Source of the DNA: Candidatus Omnitrophota bacterium
GTDB taxonomy: Bacteria; Omnitrophota; Gorgyraeia; Zapsychrales; Zapsychraceae
DNA: 36,391 nucleotides
Direction of reading: 5' to 3'
Assembly (NCBI GenBank): GCA_021108075.1
Contig: JAIORP010000178.1
Coordinates: forward strand, 95,811-132,201
The notes below the pieces were generated by a model. It was not told where the DNA came from. It saw nothing but the letters and a program-made list of their open reading frames with translations, and did no database searches. Position 1 is the first letter of the stretch. Every line of letters starts with the position of its first letter. The position numbers and the translations under genes were made by a program. This document shows, in pieces, positions 1-7,767 of the stretch.

Positions 1-2
1 CT

Positions 3-1901
3 TTGCAGAATAAAAATATGTTATTGCCCTTAGCGGTCTTAACCCTGGTTATGCTTGTGTATCGCGTCAGGACGACGTTGCGGCCAGATATTTTCAGCAT
101 TTTGTTTTTGAGCACGTATATCTGGTTGCTGGGTTTTCATATCAACAAGAAATTTGTCATCCCTGTCATGTTTATCCTTCAGGTTTTGTGGGTGAATATG
201 CACGGCTTTTTTATCGTCGGCCCGGCAATTGTCCTGCTATCTTTTCTCGGTGAGTTTTTAAAACGTAAAGCCAGGATGCCGTTTGAGTGGAACCAAACGG
301 CCCGTTTAACGGATGATGAATATAAACGGACAAAAGTTCTTTTATTGATCACCTTTTTGGCCTGTTTCGTTAACCCTCACTTTATTAAGGGGGCGCTTTA
401 TCCTTTTACGGTTCTTTTTTCACTTCCGGGAGAATCAAAAATTTTCTTTAAAGAAATCGGAGAATTGCTCGCTCCGATCCGTCGATCCGATATGTTTACA
501 ACCAAGTATTTGCATTATAAATTGTTGATTATAATTTCTTTTTTGAGTTTTGTCTTTAACTACCGCCGCCTCGACTTCGCTTTGTTGGCTTTATGGAGCA
601 TGTTTTTATTCTCTTCATTGAAGGCCGTGCGGAATGTTGTGTTTTTTGCTATAATCGCTTTTTTTGTAATTATGGCGAACAGTCAATCGATTGAATGGCC
701 GAAGAATTTTTTTCAAGTCTTCCGCCGCAAGAAGCTCGTATTGTTGACAGGGATTGTTTTGAAAATCCTGATCATGGTCATGACATTGGACTATATCGAC
801 CAATTGACTTTACGGGGCTATTACGATTTTGACCGGTATGAACGTAAAAGTGAATATGGCGGCGGCGTTTCCCAAAGAAATTTTCCCCATAAGGCTATAC
901 GATTTCTTAAGATCAATGAAGTTAAAGGAAATTTCTTTAATGATTTTAATTCTGCCGCGTTCTTATTGTTCGGGACTCACCCTGATATTAAAGTTTTTAT
1001 TGACGGCCGCACAGAGCTGTATGGCCCGGACTTTTTTAGATATTATGTTGATATTCAAAAAGGGGATAAAGAGAAATTTAAAGAAGCAGTAGAAAAATAT
1101 CATATTACCGGGGTCATTCACAATCATCTTTATGTTCCGGTGCGCAAGGGATTCATTTCACATTTGTATGATGACGAGGATTGGGTCTTGGTCTATCTCG
1201 ATTATGACGCTGTTATTTTTCTTAAAGACGTGCCGGAGAATCAAAAGGTTATTAGCCAGCACCGCGTTGACTTGGATCAATGGAAGGCTCCGGATGCGAA
1301 TCTTATTAAAGTCGGCTTAACAAGGGTTTCTCCTTACCGGCATATTAACCGGGCCTATGCGATCTATAATATGGGAAACGTCGAAGCCGCCAGGCAGGAG
1401 ATTTCCGAAGCGTATAAACTGGATGGCGGGGATAATAAGGTTTTGAAGCTACTGAGTAAGATTGCCATCCAGGAGAAAGATTATTTCTTGGGTTATGAGT
1501 ATGCCCGCAAAGCCAAGCTGGTTAACCCGACAGATATCCATCCCAGGTATTTGATTGCCAAGTCATTATATTACCAGAATTATACGGATAAAGCAGCGGA
1601 TCAATGTGTGCATATCTTGAAGATGCGTAAAGACCAGTCGGACACGTTGATATTGTTAGCCCTGATACAAATCCGAAAACAAAAATTTGAGCAGGCGTAT
1701 GATTTAACCGAACGCGGACATAAGATCGCCCCGGACAGAGTCAAAGAAATCATTGAAGTCGGCGACAGCTTTGTTCAACATCGACAGTGGCAATTCGCGC
1801 TGGATGTCTATCAATTAGCCTTAAAATCAGGTCATTCCAAATATCAGAAGGAAATAGAAGAGAAAATAATAAAAAGTCAGCAGTCGATAAAAAAGAATTA
1901 A
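3..1901 (+). CDS. Polytopic membrane protein with C-terminal TPRs, GT-C-like (5'-truncated by window)
   Basis: This is the C-terminal part of a membrane protein whose start lies left of the window. Aligned by eye with the downstream paralogue (1946-4276) it begins near that protein's residue 113, so about 110 residues are missing and the TTG at the left edge is not a real start. Several hydrophobic helices fill the first ~290 residues. A soluble segment follows with the motif FIDGRTELYG (about residues 331-340), shared with the paralogue. Helical TPR-like repeats run from about 445 to the end. The architecture resembles GT-C-type integral membrane glycosyltransferases with a TPR tail, which would act at the cell envelope. 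Substrate is unknown and the function is inferred from topology only. Confidence 0.75.
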   Translation: MQNKNMLLPLAVLTLVMLVYRVRTTLRPDIFSILFLSTYIWLLGFHINKKFVIPVMFILQVLWVNMHGFFIVGPAIVLLSFLGEFLKRKARMPFEWNQTARLTDDEYKRTKVLLLITFLACFVNPHFIKGALYPFTVLFSLPGESKIFFKEIGELLAPIRRSDMFTTKYLHYKLLIIISFLSFVFNYRRLDFALLALWSMFLFSSLKAVRNVVFFAIIAFFVIMANSQSIEWPKNFFQVFRRKKLVLLTGIVLKILIMVMTLDYIDQLTLRGYYDFDRYERKSEYGGGVSQRNFPHKAIRFLKINEVKGNFFNDFNSAAFLLFGTHPDIKVFIDGRTELYGPDFFRYYVDIQKGDKEKFKEAVEKYHITGVIHNHLYVPVRKGFISHLYDDEDWVLVYLDYDAVIFLKDVPENQKVISQHRVDLDQWKAPDANLIKVGLTRVSPYRHINRAYAIYNMGNVEAARQEISEAYKLDGGDNKVLKLLSKIAIQEKDYFLGYEYARKAKLVNPTDIHPRYLIAKSLYYQNYTDKAADQCVHILKMRKDQSDTLILLALIQIRKQKFEQAYDLTERGHKIAPDRVKEIIEVGDSFVQHRQWQFALDVYQLALKSGHSKYQKEIEEKIIKSQQSIKKN

Positions 1902-1945
1902 ACGGGGAAACGGTCCCGCAGGTTTTTTAGGGCTGCTTTTATATC

Positions 1946-4276
1946 ATGAAGAATAAAATTTGGTTTAAAATAAGTTTGTATGTCGGTTTTTTGCCTTTGG
2001 GGGCATTATTTGCTTTGATTGTCCAGGTCGCGAACTTAGAAATTAAGGATTTAGATCTTTGGCTGCATCTTGGTATGGGTAAATTTATTGCACTGAATCA
2101 TTATGTTCCCAATGTCGACATTCTGTCCGTAACGATGGCGGGTAAGGAATGGATTAACCATGAATGGTTATTTCAACTCATCGTTTATCATGTTTTCAAC
2201 GCCTGGGGTCCAAATGGATTGTTAAAAATGCAGATCGGTCTCGTTCTGATCACCATGTTCATTTTGTTCGTGATCGGTTTTAATAAAGAAAAGCAATTAA
2301 TGACGTCGTTTGTTTTGCTTTTGGTGTATTTAGTTTTTCAACAGCGTTTTACTGTCCGTCCGGATATCTTCAGTCTGTTTTTCTTTGCGTTGTATATTTA
2401 TATTCTCGCGGTGCATCTTGACCGGAAGTGGTCAATACCCGCACTGGCTGCGGTTCAGATATTGTGGACCAATATACACGGTTTCTTTTTTTTTGGTCCA
2501 TTATTCGTCTTAATCGGAATTGTGTCGCAATGGATTCGTGAGCATGTCCGTTTGCCATTTGAATGGAATGCTGTTGGATGTTTAACAGATGAAGAGTACT
2601 CGCGGATCAAGAAGATTTTTTTGGTGGTGGCGGCCTGTTGTTTAGTGAACCCCTATTTCATCAAGGGGGCGATGTATCCGGTCTCGATATTAACCGGAAT
2701 TTTTTCCGGAGAAGACGCCGTGTTCTTTAAATATATTCAAGAGCTTGAAAAGCCCTTGAAATGGAATAATGCGTTGAGCGGTTCAAGTTTTGTTTATTAT
2801 AAACTGATCATGATGGTTTCATTTCTTTCCTTTGTGTTTAATAAGTATAAGATCGATATCAGCGCGTTATTCTTATGGTTGGTCTTTTTATTTTTTTCTT
2901 TAAGTGCCATGCGCAATACGTCATTTTTTGCTTTTGCCGCTTATTTGGTGTATGTTACCAATGCCGCCCATATTACCTATACAGATGTCGTTCCGATCAG
3001 GTTTACAGATGATAAGTTCCGGCACATCACCTCCATTTTTGTGAAGTTGCTTTTATTCGTGTGGATATTTAACTATTCACAGTCGCTTGCTGTCAGGGGT
3101 TATTACGACTTTGAGAAAAACAGTGTCAAAAGTGAGTTCGGTGGCATTTCGTTAAAAAGCTTTCCACATAAAGGAGTCGACTTTCTGGTAGAGAACAAAA
3201 TTAAAGGAAACGCATTTAATGGTTTTAATGCCGGTGCCTACCTTATCGGACGCTGTTTTCCTGATATCAAAGTTTTTATCGACGGACGTACAGAATTATA
3301 CGGGGGGGAGTTTTTTAAGAAATTTCAAAGGATTTGGGCTGATGGCGACACGGAATACCTTGCAGAGGTGCTGGACAAATATAACATTACAATCGCCTTT
3401 ATGAATTCTGTGCATTTTCAGGCTCCAGACTCTGTGTTAAAACATTTTTACAGTCATAAGGATTGGATCCCTGTTTATTTTGACTATGATGCCTTGATTT
3501 TTCTGAAGGATATTCCTGAGAATAAAGCTGTGATTGACGCTCACCAGTTGAATCTCGAAGAATGGCGGGTGGCCTCAACTGATCTGATCCCGTTTGGGTC
3601 GCATATTGTTACCCCGTATCAGCAGTATTACCGGGCCTATTCTTTGCACTCTCTGGGGTTTGAGGAGGCCGCGATATCTGAGGCGAATCAGGCGATAAGA
3701 ATTGCGCCGGATTATGCTGAGCCCTATCATTTGATTGGGAAGATATATGGCCGCCAGAAAGAGTATGCCCGTTCCGGAGAATATCTGCGCCAGGCCGTTA
3801 CCTTAAAGCCAAGTGATATTAAAATTAGGACGAACCTGGTTAAATCATACCTTGATCAGAAATTGTATCAAACGGCGATTAAGGAATGTGATACCGTTCT
3901 TGAACGTTGGCCGGGTGATGTTAAAATCTTGTACTACAAAACAATCGCGTACGCAAAGGATAAAAAATCTGAAGAAGCGATTGATATTCTTGTGAATGAG
4001 ATAAAAATACGGAATCTACGGCCTATAGAGATCGAAAGGATCGCAGATGTATTCAAAGACAATGATGATCATCGTTCCGCGTCATATGTCTACGAGAAGT
4101 CATATAATATTGCGCCGGGTAACAGCAGCAATTTAAGCCTGAAATGGGCTGAGTCCCGGATTTCTTTAGGTGATAGGGATAAAGCGATGGAAATATTGCG
4201 GTCGGCGTTATCTCAGGATCAAGACAATCTTGACCTTCAGGGTTTGATGAATAAAGTCAAGTCGAACAGCTTGTAG
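1946..4276 (+). CDS. Polytopic membrane protein with TPR tail, GT-C glycosyltransferase-like
   Basis: A 776-residue membrane protein, tandem paralogue of the preceding gene, 44 bp downstream of its stop. After the first membrane helix a loop carries acidic DLDLW (35-39) and NHEWL (71-75). An Asp-rich first extracytoplasmic loop is characteristic of GT-C glycosyltransferases. Many hydrophobic helices follow to about residue 380. A soluble region contains FIDGRTELYG (about 443-452), and from about 560 to the C-terminus there are TPR-type helical repeats. The two copies share long identical patches (TVRPDIFS-like, PFEWN, FIKGA.YP, KVFIDGRTELYG), so this is a local duplication. A role in assembling a surface glycan or glycoprotein is plausible but unproven. 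The downstream neighbour glgC has its own promoter, so co-function with it is not implied. Confidence 0.8.
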   Translation: MKNKIWFKISLYVGFLPLGALFALIVQVANLEIKDLDLWLHLGMGKFIALNHYVPNVDILSVTMAGKEWINHEWLFQLIVYHVFNAWGPNGLLKMQIGLVLITMFILFVIGFNKEKQLMTSFVLLLVYLVFQQRFTVRPDIFSLFFFALYIYILAVHLDRKWSIPALAAVQILWTNIHGFFFFGPLFVLIGIVSQWIREHVRLPFEWNAVGCLTDEEYSRIKKIFLVVAACCLVNPYFIKGAMYPVSILTGIFSGEDAVFFKYIQELEKPLKWNNALSGSSFVYYKLIMMVSFLSFVFNKYKIDISALFLWLVFLFFSLSAMRNTSFFAFAAYLVYVTNAAHITYTDVVPIRFTDDKFRHITSIFVKLLLFVWIFNYSQSLAVRGYYDFEKNSVKSEFGGISLKSFPHKGVDFLVENKIKGNAFNGFNAGAYLIGRCFPDIKVFIDGRTELYGGEFFKKFQRIWADGDTEYLAEVLDKYNITIAFMNSVHFQAPDSVLKHFYSHKDWIPVYFDYDALIFLKDIPENKAVIDAHQLNLEEWRVASTDLIPFGSHIVTPYQQYYRAYSLHSLGFEEAAISEANQAIRIAPDYAEPYHLIGKIYGRQKEYARSGEYLRQAVTLKPSDIKIRTNLVKSYLDQKLYQTAIKECDTVLERWPGDVKILYYKTIAYAKDKKSEEAIDILVNEIKIRNLRPIEIERIADVFKDNDDHRSASYVYEKSYNIAPGNSSNLSLKWAESRISLGDRDKAMEILRSALSQDQDNLDLQGLMNKVKSNSL

Positions 4277-4328
4277 ATTCTTGCGGGATTGTTTTTGTAC
4301 ATACATTAGTGATTCAAGCAGGTTTCAT

Positions 4329-4357
4329 TTGAGAAATAAAATAATAAGAGGTATAAT
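4329..4357 (+). promoter_or_regulatory. Sigma70-type promoter for glgC
   Basis: The -35 is TTGAGA (4329-4334), the spacer 17 bp, and the -10 a perfect TATAAT (4352-4357), about 60 bp upstream of the glgC start. It lies in the only sizeable gap between the TPR membrane proteins and glgC, so glgC-fabV is likely a separate transcription unit. Called from consensus and position. Confidence 0.7.
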
Positions 4358-4417
4358 TTATATTTTTTAAGGACACTCATATTTTAGATTCGTTTTATAA
4401 GGAGAGGTAAGGATATC

Positions 4418-5626
4418 ATGCGTAAAATGTTAACATTTATTTTAGCAGGAGGGCGGGGAGCGCGTTTGGATCCCCTGACACAGGACCGTGCGAAACCGGC
4501 TGTTCCATTTGGGGGAAATTACCGCATTATAGATTTTACCCTTAGCAATTGCATCAATTCCGGTTTGAGGCGAATATACATTCTGACCCAGTACAAGTCT
4601 TTTTCTCTGCAGAAACATTTGCTGGCCGGCTGGGATGTTGTTTCCAATCAGTTAGGGGAATTTATTGATATTATTCCCGCACAGCAGAGGGTTGGTCAAG
4701 ATTGGTATAAAGGGACTGCGGACGCCATTTATCAAAATGTTTACGCCATCGAGGATTGCAGTCCAGATTTGATTTTAATATTAGCTGGTGACCATATTTA
4801 TAAGATGGATTACCATGATATGATAAAAATGCAGGAGCAATGTAACGCGGACGTGGTTGTTGCGTGTGTTCCGATGCCGAAAGAAACAGCCATGCATTAT
4901 GGCGTCATTGAAGTAGATGAAAATAGTCAAGTGTTAGGTTTTCAGGAAAAACCAGCGGACCCAAGGACGATTCCGGATCGTCCCGATGAAATTTATGCCT
5001 CAATGGGCATTTATATGTTTAAGAAAAGTGCATTGCTGGAGGAACTGGATAAGGACGCGGTTTTAGCTGAATCGCAGCATGATTTCGGGAAGGATGTCAT
5101 CCCTCAGATGCTTGCAAGGAACAAAAATGTATTTGTTTATAATTTTGTTAACAACAATAATCAGCCGCGGTATTGGCGGGATATTGGGACGAGAGATGCC
5201 TATTATGAGGCGAACATGGACCTCGTGACTTACAAATCGGAATTTGATTTATATGATAGATCCTGGCCAGTCAGGACATATCATGAGCAGTACCCGCCTA
5301 GCAAAGTGGCCAGTTCTCAGGAGAACGAAACACGCATTATTGATTCTTTGATTTCAGGGGGATGTTTTATCAATGGCGCGGTTGTGGAACGCTCTATATT
5401 ATCGCCAAATGTCAAGATTCAACCCCAGGCGGAAGTGTATAATTCTGTTCTGATGGATGGAGTTATTGTTGAAAAAGGGGCAAAAGTTCGAAATGCTATT
5501 TTAGACAAAGAAGTTGTTGTGATGGCGAACGCTTCTATCGGGATGAACATGGAGCAGGATAAAGAAAGGTTTGTTTTAACTCGATCCGGCATTGTTATTG
5601 TCCCTAAACGCAGGCGAGTTAAATAA
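4418..5626 (+). CDS. glgC: Glucose-1-phosphate adenylyltransferase
   Basis: GlgC makes ADP-glucose from ATP and glucose 1-phosphate, the committed step of bacterial glycogen synthesis, in the cytoplasm. The protein has 402 residues, close to the usual 380-430. The nucleotidyltransferase motif FILAGGRGARLDPLT is at the N-terminus, followed by RAKPAVPFGG, RIIDFTLSN and QKHL. Later come WYKGTADAIYQN, the metal-binding AGDHIYKMDY and the sugar-binding FQEKP. The C-terminal part (from about 300) has the hexapeptide left-handed beta-helix pattern that carries allosteric regulation in this family. The start ATG follows AAGGAGAGGTAAGG purine-rich sequence. A consensus promoter lies upstream. No other glycogen gene (glgA, glgB, glgP) is in the window. 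Confidence 0.96.
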   Translation: MRKMLTFILAGGRGARLDPLTQDRAKPAVPFGGNYRIIDFTLSNCINSGLRRIYILTQYKSFSLQKHLLAGWDVVSNQLGEFIDIIPAQQRVGQDWYKGTADAIYQNVYAIEDCSPDLILILAGDHIYKMDYHDMIKMQEQCNADVVVACVPMPKETAMHYGVIEVDENSQVLGFQEKPADPRTIPDRPDEIYASMGIYMFKKSALLEELDKDAVLAESQHDFGKDVIPQMLARNKNVFVYNFVNNNNQPRYWRDIGTRDAYYEANMDLVTYKSEFDLYDRSWPVRTYHEQYPPSKVASSQENETRIIDSLISGGCFINGAVVERSILSPNVKIQPQAEVYNSVLMDGVIVEKGAKVRNAILDKEVVVMANASIGMNMEQDKERFVLTRSGIVIVPKRRRVK

Positions 5627-5686
5627 TAGCATGATCAATTTTGATCTCAACATCAAAGGTAAAGACAATAAAGGGAGAGAAGATAA

Positions 5687-6886
5687 ATGATTGTTCAACC
5701 TAAAATTAGAGGATACATTTGCACAACCGCTCATCCTGTCGGTTGCGCAAATAGTGTTGCTCAACAAATTGATTTTGTTAAAAAGCAGGGCCCGATAGAC
5801 GGCGGTCCTAAAAAAGTTCTTGTTATTGGAGCGTCAAATGGATATGGTTTAGCTTCACGCATTGTCGCCGCATTTGGATGTCAGGCAGATACTGTCGGGG
5901 TATTTTTTGAAAGATCTTCTGAAAATAATAAACGCACAGCCACCGCGGGTTGGTACAACACGGTCGCTTTTGAAAAACAAGCTCAGGCGGATGGCTTATA
6001 TGCTAAAAGTTTTAATGGTGACGCTTTTTCAAATAGAATTCGTCAGGACGTCTGTCAAACGATCAAAGAAGATTTGGGACAAGTTGATTTGGTGATTTAT
6101 AGCCTGGCGTCCCCGAGGCGTCAGCATCCGGAAACGGGAGAGATTTCTAAATCTGTTCTTAAACCCATTGGGGCTCCTTTTCAGGGGAAGTCTCTCAATT
6201 TGAACACACTTGAAATGGAAATGATTGCGCTGGAACCCGCGTCAGATGACGAGATTCAACAGACGGTTGCGGTTATGGGCGGCAATGATTGGACGTTATG
6301 GATCGAATCTTTACTCGCGGACGACTTGTTGGCTCCAGGCGCGAATACCGTGGCGTATTCATATATCGGCCCCGAAGTGACACGTTTGATTTATCGAAAT
6401 GGAACAATCGGTCGGGCAAAGGATCATTTAGAGCAAACAGCCAAACAATTAGATGCGAAATTAAAAGTGATTAATGGCCACGCAGTTGTTTCTGTGAATA
6501 AAGCGATCGTAACACAATCAAGCTCGGCCATTCCATTTATTCCATTGTACTTTGTTATTTTGACAAGAGTGATGAAAGCGATGAATTTAGAAGAAAGCTG
6601 TGTGGAACAAATGCATCGGCTCTTTCAATCACGCCTTTTTAATGGGAACGGTATTATTGTTGATGAGCAAGGGATTGTTCGGATGGATGATTATGAAATG
6701 CGTGAGGAAGTGCAGAAAAAAGTCATGGCTAATTGGGAACGAGTGAATATCCGGAATTTACGTGAACTCGCAGATATTGAAGAGTATAATAAGCAATTTT
6801 TGAGACTGTTCGGTTTTGGATTAGACAATACAGATTATCAGGAAGATGTGCGTATCGATTTGGCGATCCCATCGATTAAGTCTTAA
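5687..6886 (+). CDS. fabV: Trans-2-enoyl-ACP/CoA reductase, FabV family (NADH)
   Basis: FabV reduces trans-2-enoyl-ACP (or enoyl-CoA) with NADH, the last step of each fatty-acid elongation cycle. It replaces FabI and in other bacteria is largely triclosan-insensitive. The 399-residue length matches the family. Recognisable are the N-terminal IRGYICTTAHPVGC, the glycine-rich cofactor loop VIGASNGYGLASR, YSLASPRR, and the family Tyr-x8-Lys active-site motif at Tyr236 and Lys245 (YRNGTIGRAK). The start ATG follows AAAGGGAGAGAAG. It lies 60 bp after glgC and is closed by a terminator at 6904-6939, so glgC-fabV may be a two-gene unit. The acyl carrier protein encoded at 7450 is a natural substrate carrier, though in a separate unit. 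Confidence 0.95.
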   Translation: MIVQPKIRGYICTTAHPVGCANSVAQQIDFVKKQGPIDGGPKKVLVIGASNGYGLASRIVAAFGCQADTVGVFFERSSENNKRTATAGWYNTVAFEKQAQADGLYAKSFNGDAFSNRIRQDVCQTIKEDLGQVDLVIYSLASPRRQHPETGEISKSVLKPIGAPFQGKSLNLNTLEMEMIALEPASDDEIQQTVAVMGGNDWTLWIESLLADDLLAPGANTVAYSYIGPEVTRLIYRNGTIGRAKDHLEQTAKQLDAKLKVINGHAVVSVNKAIVTQSSSAIPFIPLYFVILTRVMKAMNLEESCVEQMHRLFQSRLFNGNGIIVDEQGIVRMDDYEMREEVQKKVMANWERVNIRNLRELADIEEYNKQFLRLFGFGLDNTDYQEDVRIDLAIPSIKS

Positions 6887-6903
6887 CGGAACAGTTTTAT
6901 TTC

Positions 6904-6939
6904 GGGGGAAAGGGTTTTACTCTTTTCCCTTCTTTTTTT
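6904..6939 (+). terminator. Probable rho-independent terminator after fabV
   Basis: A G-rich arm (from 6904) pairs with the CTTTTCCC arm around 6922-6929, with a short bulge, or alternatively AAGGG with CCCTT. A T-rich run (6930-6939) follows directly. It lies 18 bp past the fabV stop. Confidence 0.6.
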
Positions 6940-7270
6940 GTCATGATCTGTCAATGGATGACAGGTAATGCAACTGTTTTGGTTGTATCCACAAGATATG
7001 GCCCTATCTGTCAATCAATGTCGTCCGATCTGTCCGGAAAGATTTCTGTTTGTGACTAAAAAAAATGAATAAAGAGTTGACTCATAATAATTTATAGATT
7101 ATTGTGAAACATATATTTAGAATAAATATCACATGAGGGCAACCGGATCTGTCTGTGCCTTGAATGTTGCCATTGCTGGTCAGTTTTGATCCCTTGTCAG
7201 TGTAAGCCGGAATGATTTTTTTTAATAATTTAAGTAATAATGATCAGACTATTTATTAAAGGGCACCTAC
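6940..7270. promoter_or_regulatory. Intergenic regulatory region upstream of the HTH-acp-smc unit
   Basis: About 330 bp with no supported gene. ATCTGTC occurs four times (6946, 7006, 7028, 7147); the first two extend to ATCTGTCAAT followed by a near-matching ATG-containing end. A promoter-like pair TTGACT (7077-7082) and TATTGT (7100-7105) is spaced by 17 bp. Just downstream is a perfect 7-bp inverted repeat, ATATTTA (7113-7119) and TAAATAT (7123-7129), where an operator over the transcription start would lie. These point to regulated expression of the genes at 7271-11232; the regulator is unknown. Confidence 0.5.
7077..7105 (+). promoter_or_regulatory. Sigma70-like promoter for HTH-acp-smc
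   Basis: TTGACT and TATTGT are separated by 17 bp, about 165 bp upstream of the HTH gene. The long leader would include the 7113-7129 inverted repeat. Confidence 0.5.
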
Positions 7271-7438
7271 ATGAATAAAGAGTTATTGACTGTTGATGAA
7301 ATCGCAGATTATCTACGCGTGAAAAAACGAACAATATATGATTGGGTTAAGAAAGGAAAAATTCCTGCAATTAAAACTGTGGGGCAATGGCGCTTTAAAA
7401 AAGACAGGATAGACTCTTGGTTGGAAAGTCAAAATTAA
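7271..7438 (+). CDS. Small excisionase-type helix-turn-helix DNA-binding protein
   Basis: A 55-residue protein that begins MNKELLTVDEIADYLRVKK and continues with RTIYDWVKKGKIPAIK, then GQWRFKKDRIDSWL. This is the excisionase/MerR-like winged HTH (HTH_17) pattern: T-V-D-E-I-A-x-Y-L at the first helix, an R-T-I-Y-x-W recognition helix, and a beta-hairpin wing with R-F-x-x-x-x-I-D-x-W. It binds DNA, but the target is unknown. There is no integrase, phage or plasmid gene nearby, so it is unlikely to be a true excisionase. Its position directly ahead of acp and smc, 11 bp from the acp start, and behind a repeat-rich leader suggests a local transcription regulator or nucleoid-associated protein, possibly autoregulatory. 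The start lacks a strong ribosome-binding site. Confidence 0.85.
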   Translation: MNKELLTVDEIADYLRVKKRTIYDWVKKGKIPAIKTVGQWRFKKDRIDSWLESQN

Positions 7439-7449
7439 AAGGAGGATGT

Positions 7450-7707
7450 ATGCCAGAAGGCGCGGAGGGCAGAAATGTAGAAAAGGATGTCCGTCAGTTA
7501 GTTTCTGAGATTTTAGAAGTCGAACCAGAAGAGGTCAGTGCTGAGGCGCACTTTGTTGAGGACCTGGGAATGGATTCGATGATGGCTTTGGAGATATTGG
7601 CCAGTATTGAGAAGAAATACCGGATTGCTATTCCAGAAGAAATGTTGCCAAAATTTGTGAATTTGCGTGACACCGTAAATATTGTTGAGGACATTTTAGA
7701 ACAATAA
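7450..7707 (+). CDS. Acyl carrier protein
   Basis: An 85-residue acidic protein with the acyl carrier fold. The phosphopantetheine attachment motif is DLGMDSMMALEI (Ser in D-S-M rather than the usual D-S-L), preceded by FVED. Helix I (VRQLVSEILEVEPEEV) and the C-terminal helix (TVNIVEDILEQ) are typical. The start ATG at 7450 follows AGGAGG (7440-7445) with short 4-nt spacing; an upstream in-frame GTG at 7417 overlaps the HTH gene and has no such site. It carries acyl chains as a thioester for fatty-acid or related synthesis. It is not in a fab operon but sits between an HTH gene and smc, so it could be a second, specialised ACP. The housekeeping acpP may be elsewhere. Confidence 0.9.
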   Translation: MPEGAEGRNVEKDVRQLVSEILEVEPEEVSAEAHFVEDLGMDSMMALEILASIEKKYRIAIPEEMLPKFVNLRDTVNIVEDILEQ

Positions 7708-7727
7708 TGTTTTTGATGAAAGTCTAT

Positions 7728-7741
7728 ATGCCTGAAGGCAT
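7728..7741 (+). repeat. Short inverted repeat between acp and smc
   Basis: ATGCCT, a 2-nt GA centre, then AGGCAT form a perfect 6-bp inverted repeat just before the smc ribosome-binding site. It has no T-run, so it is not a terminator. It may affect smc translation or mRNA processing; function unknown. Confidence 0.35.
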
Positions 7742-7767
7742 TGTCAATAGATGAGAGAGGAGTCAGT

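Noticed and set aside
5633..5646. Inverted repeat GATCAA-TT-TTGATC after glgC as a terminator
   Set aside because: The stem is short and AT-rich with a 2-nt loop and no T-run, and fabV follows closely with a good ribosome site.
7271..7438. Prophage or integrative element suggested by the excisionase-type HTH
   Set aside because: No integrase, att-like repeats flanking a segment, or phage genes are visible; neighbours are core genes.
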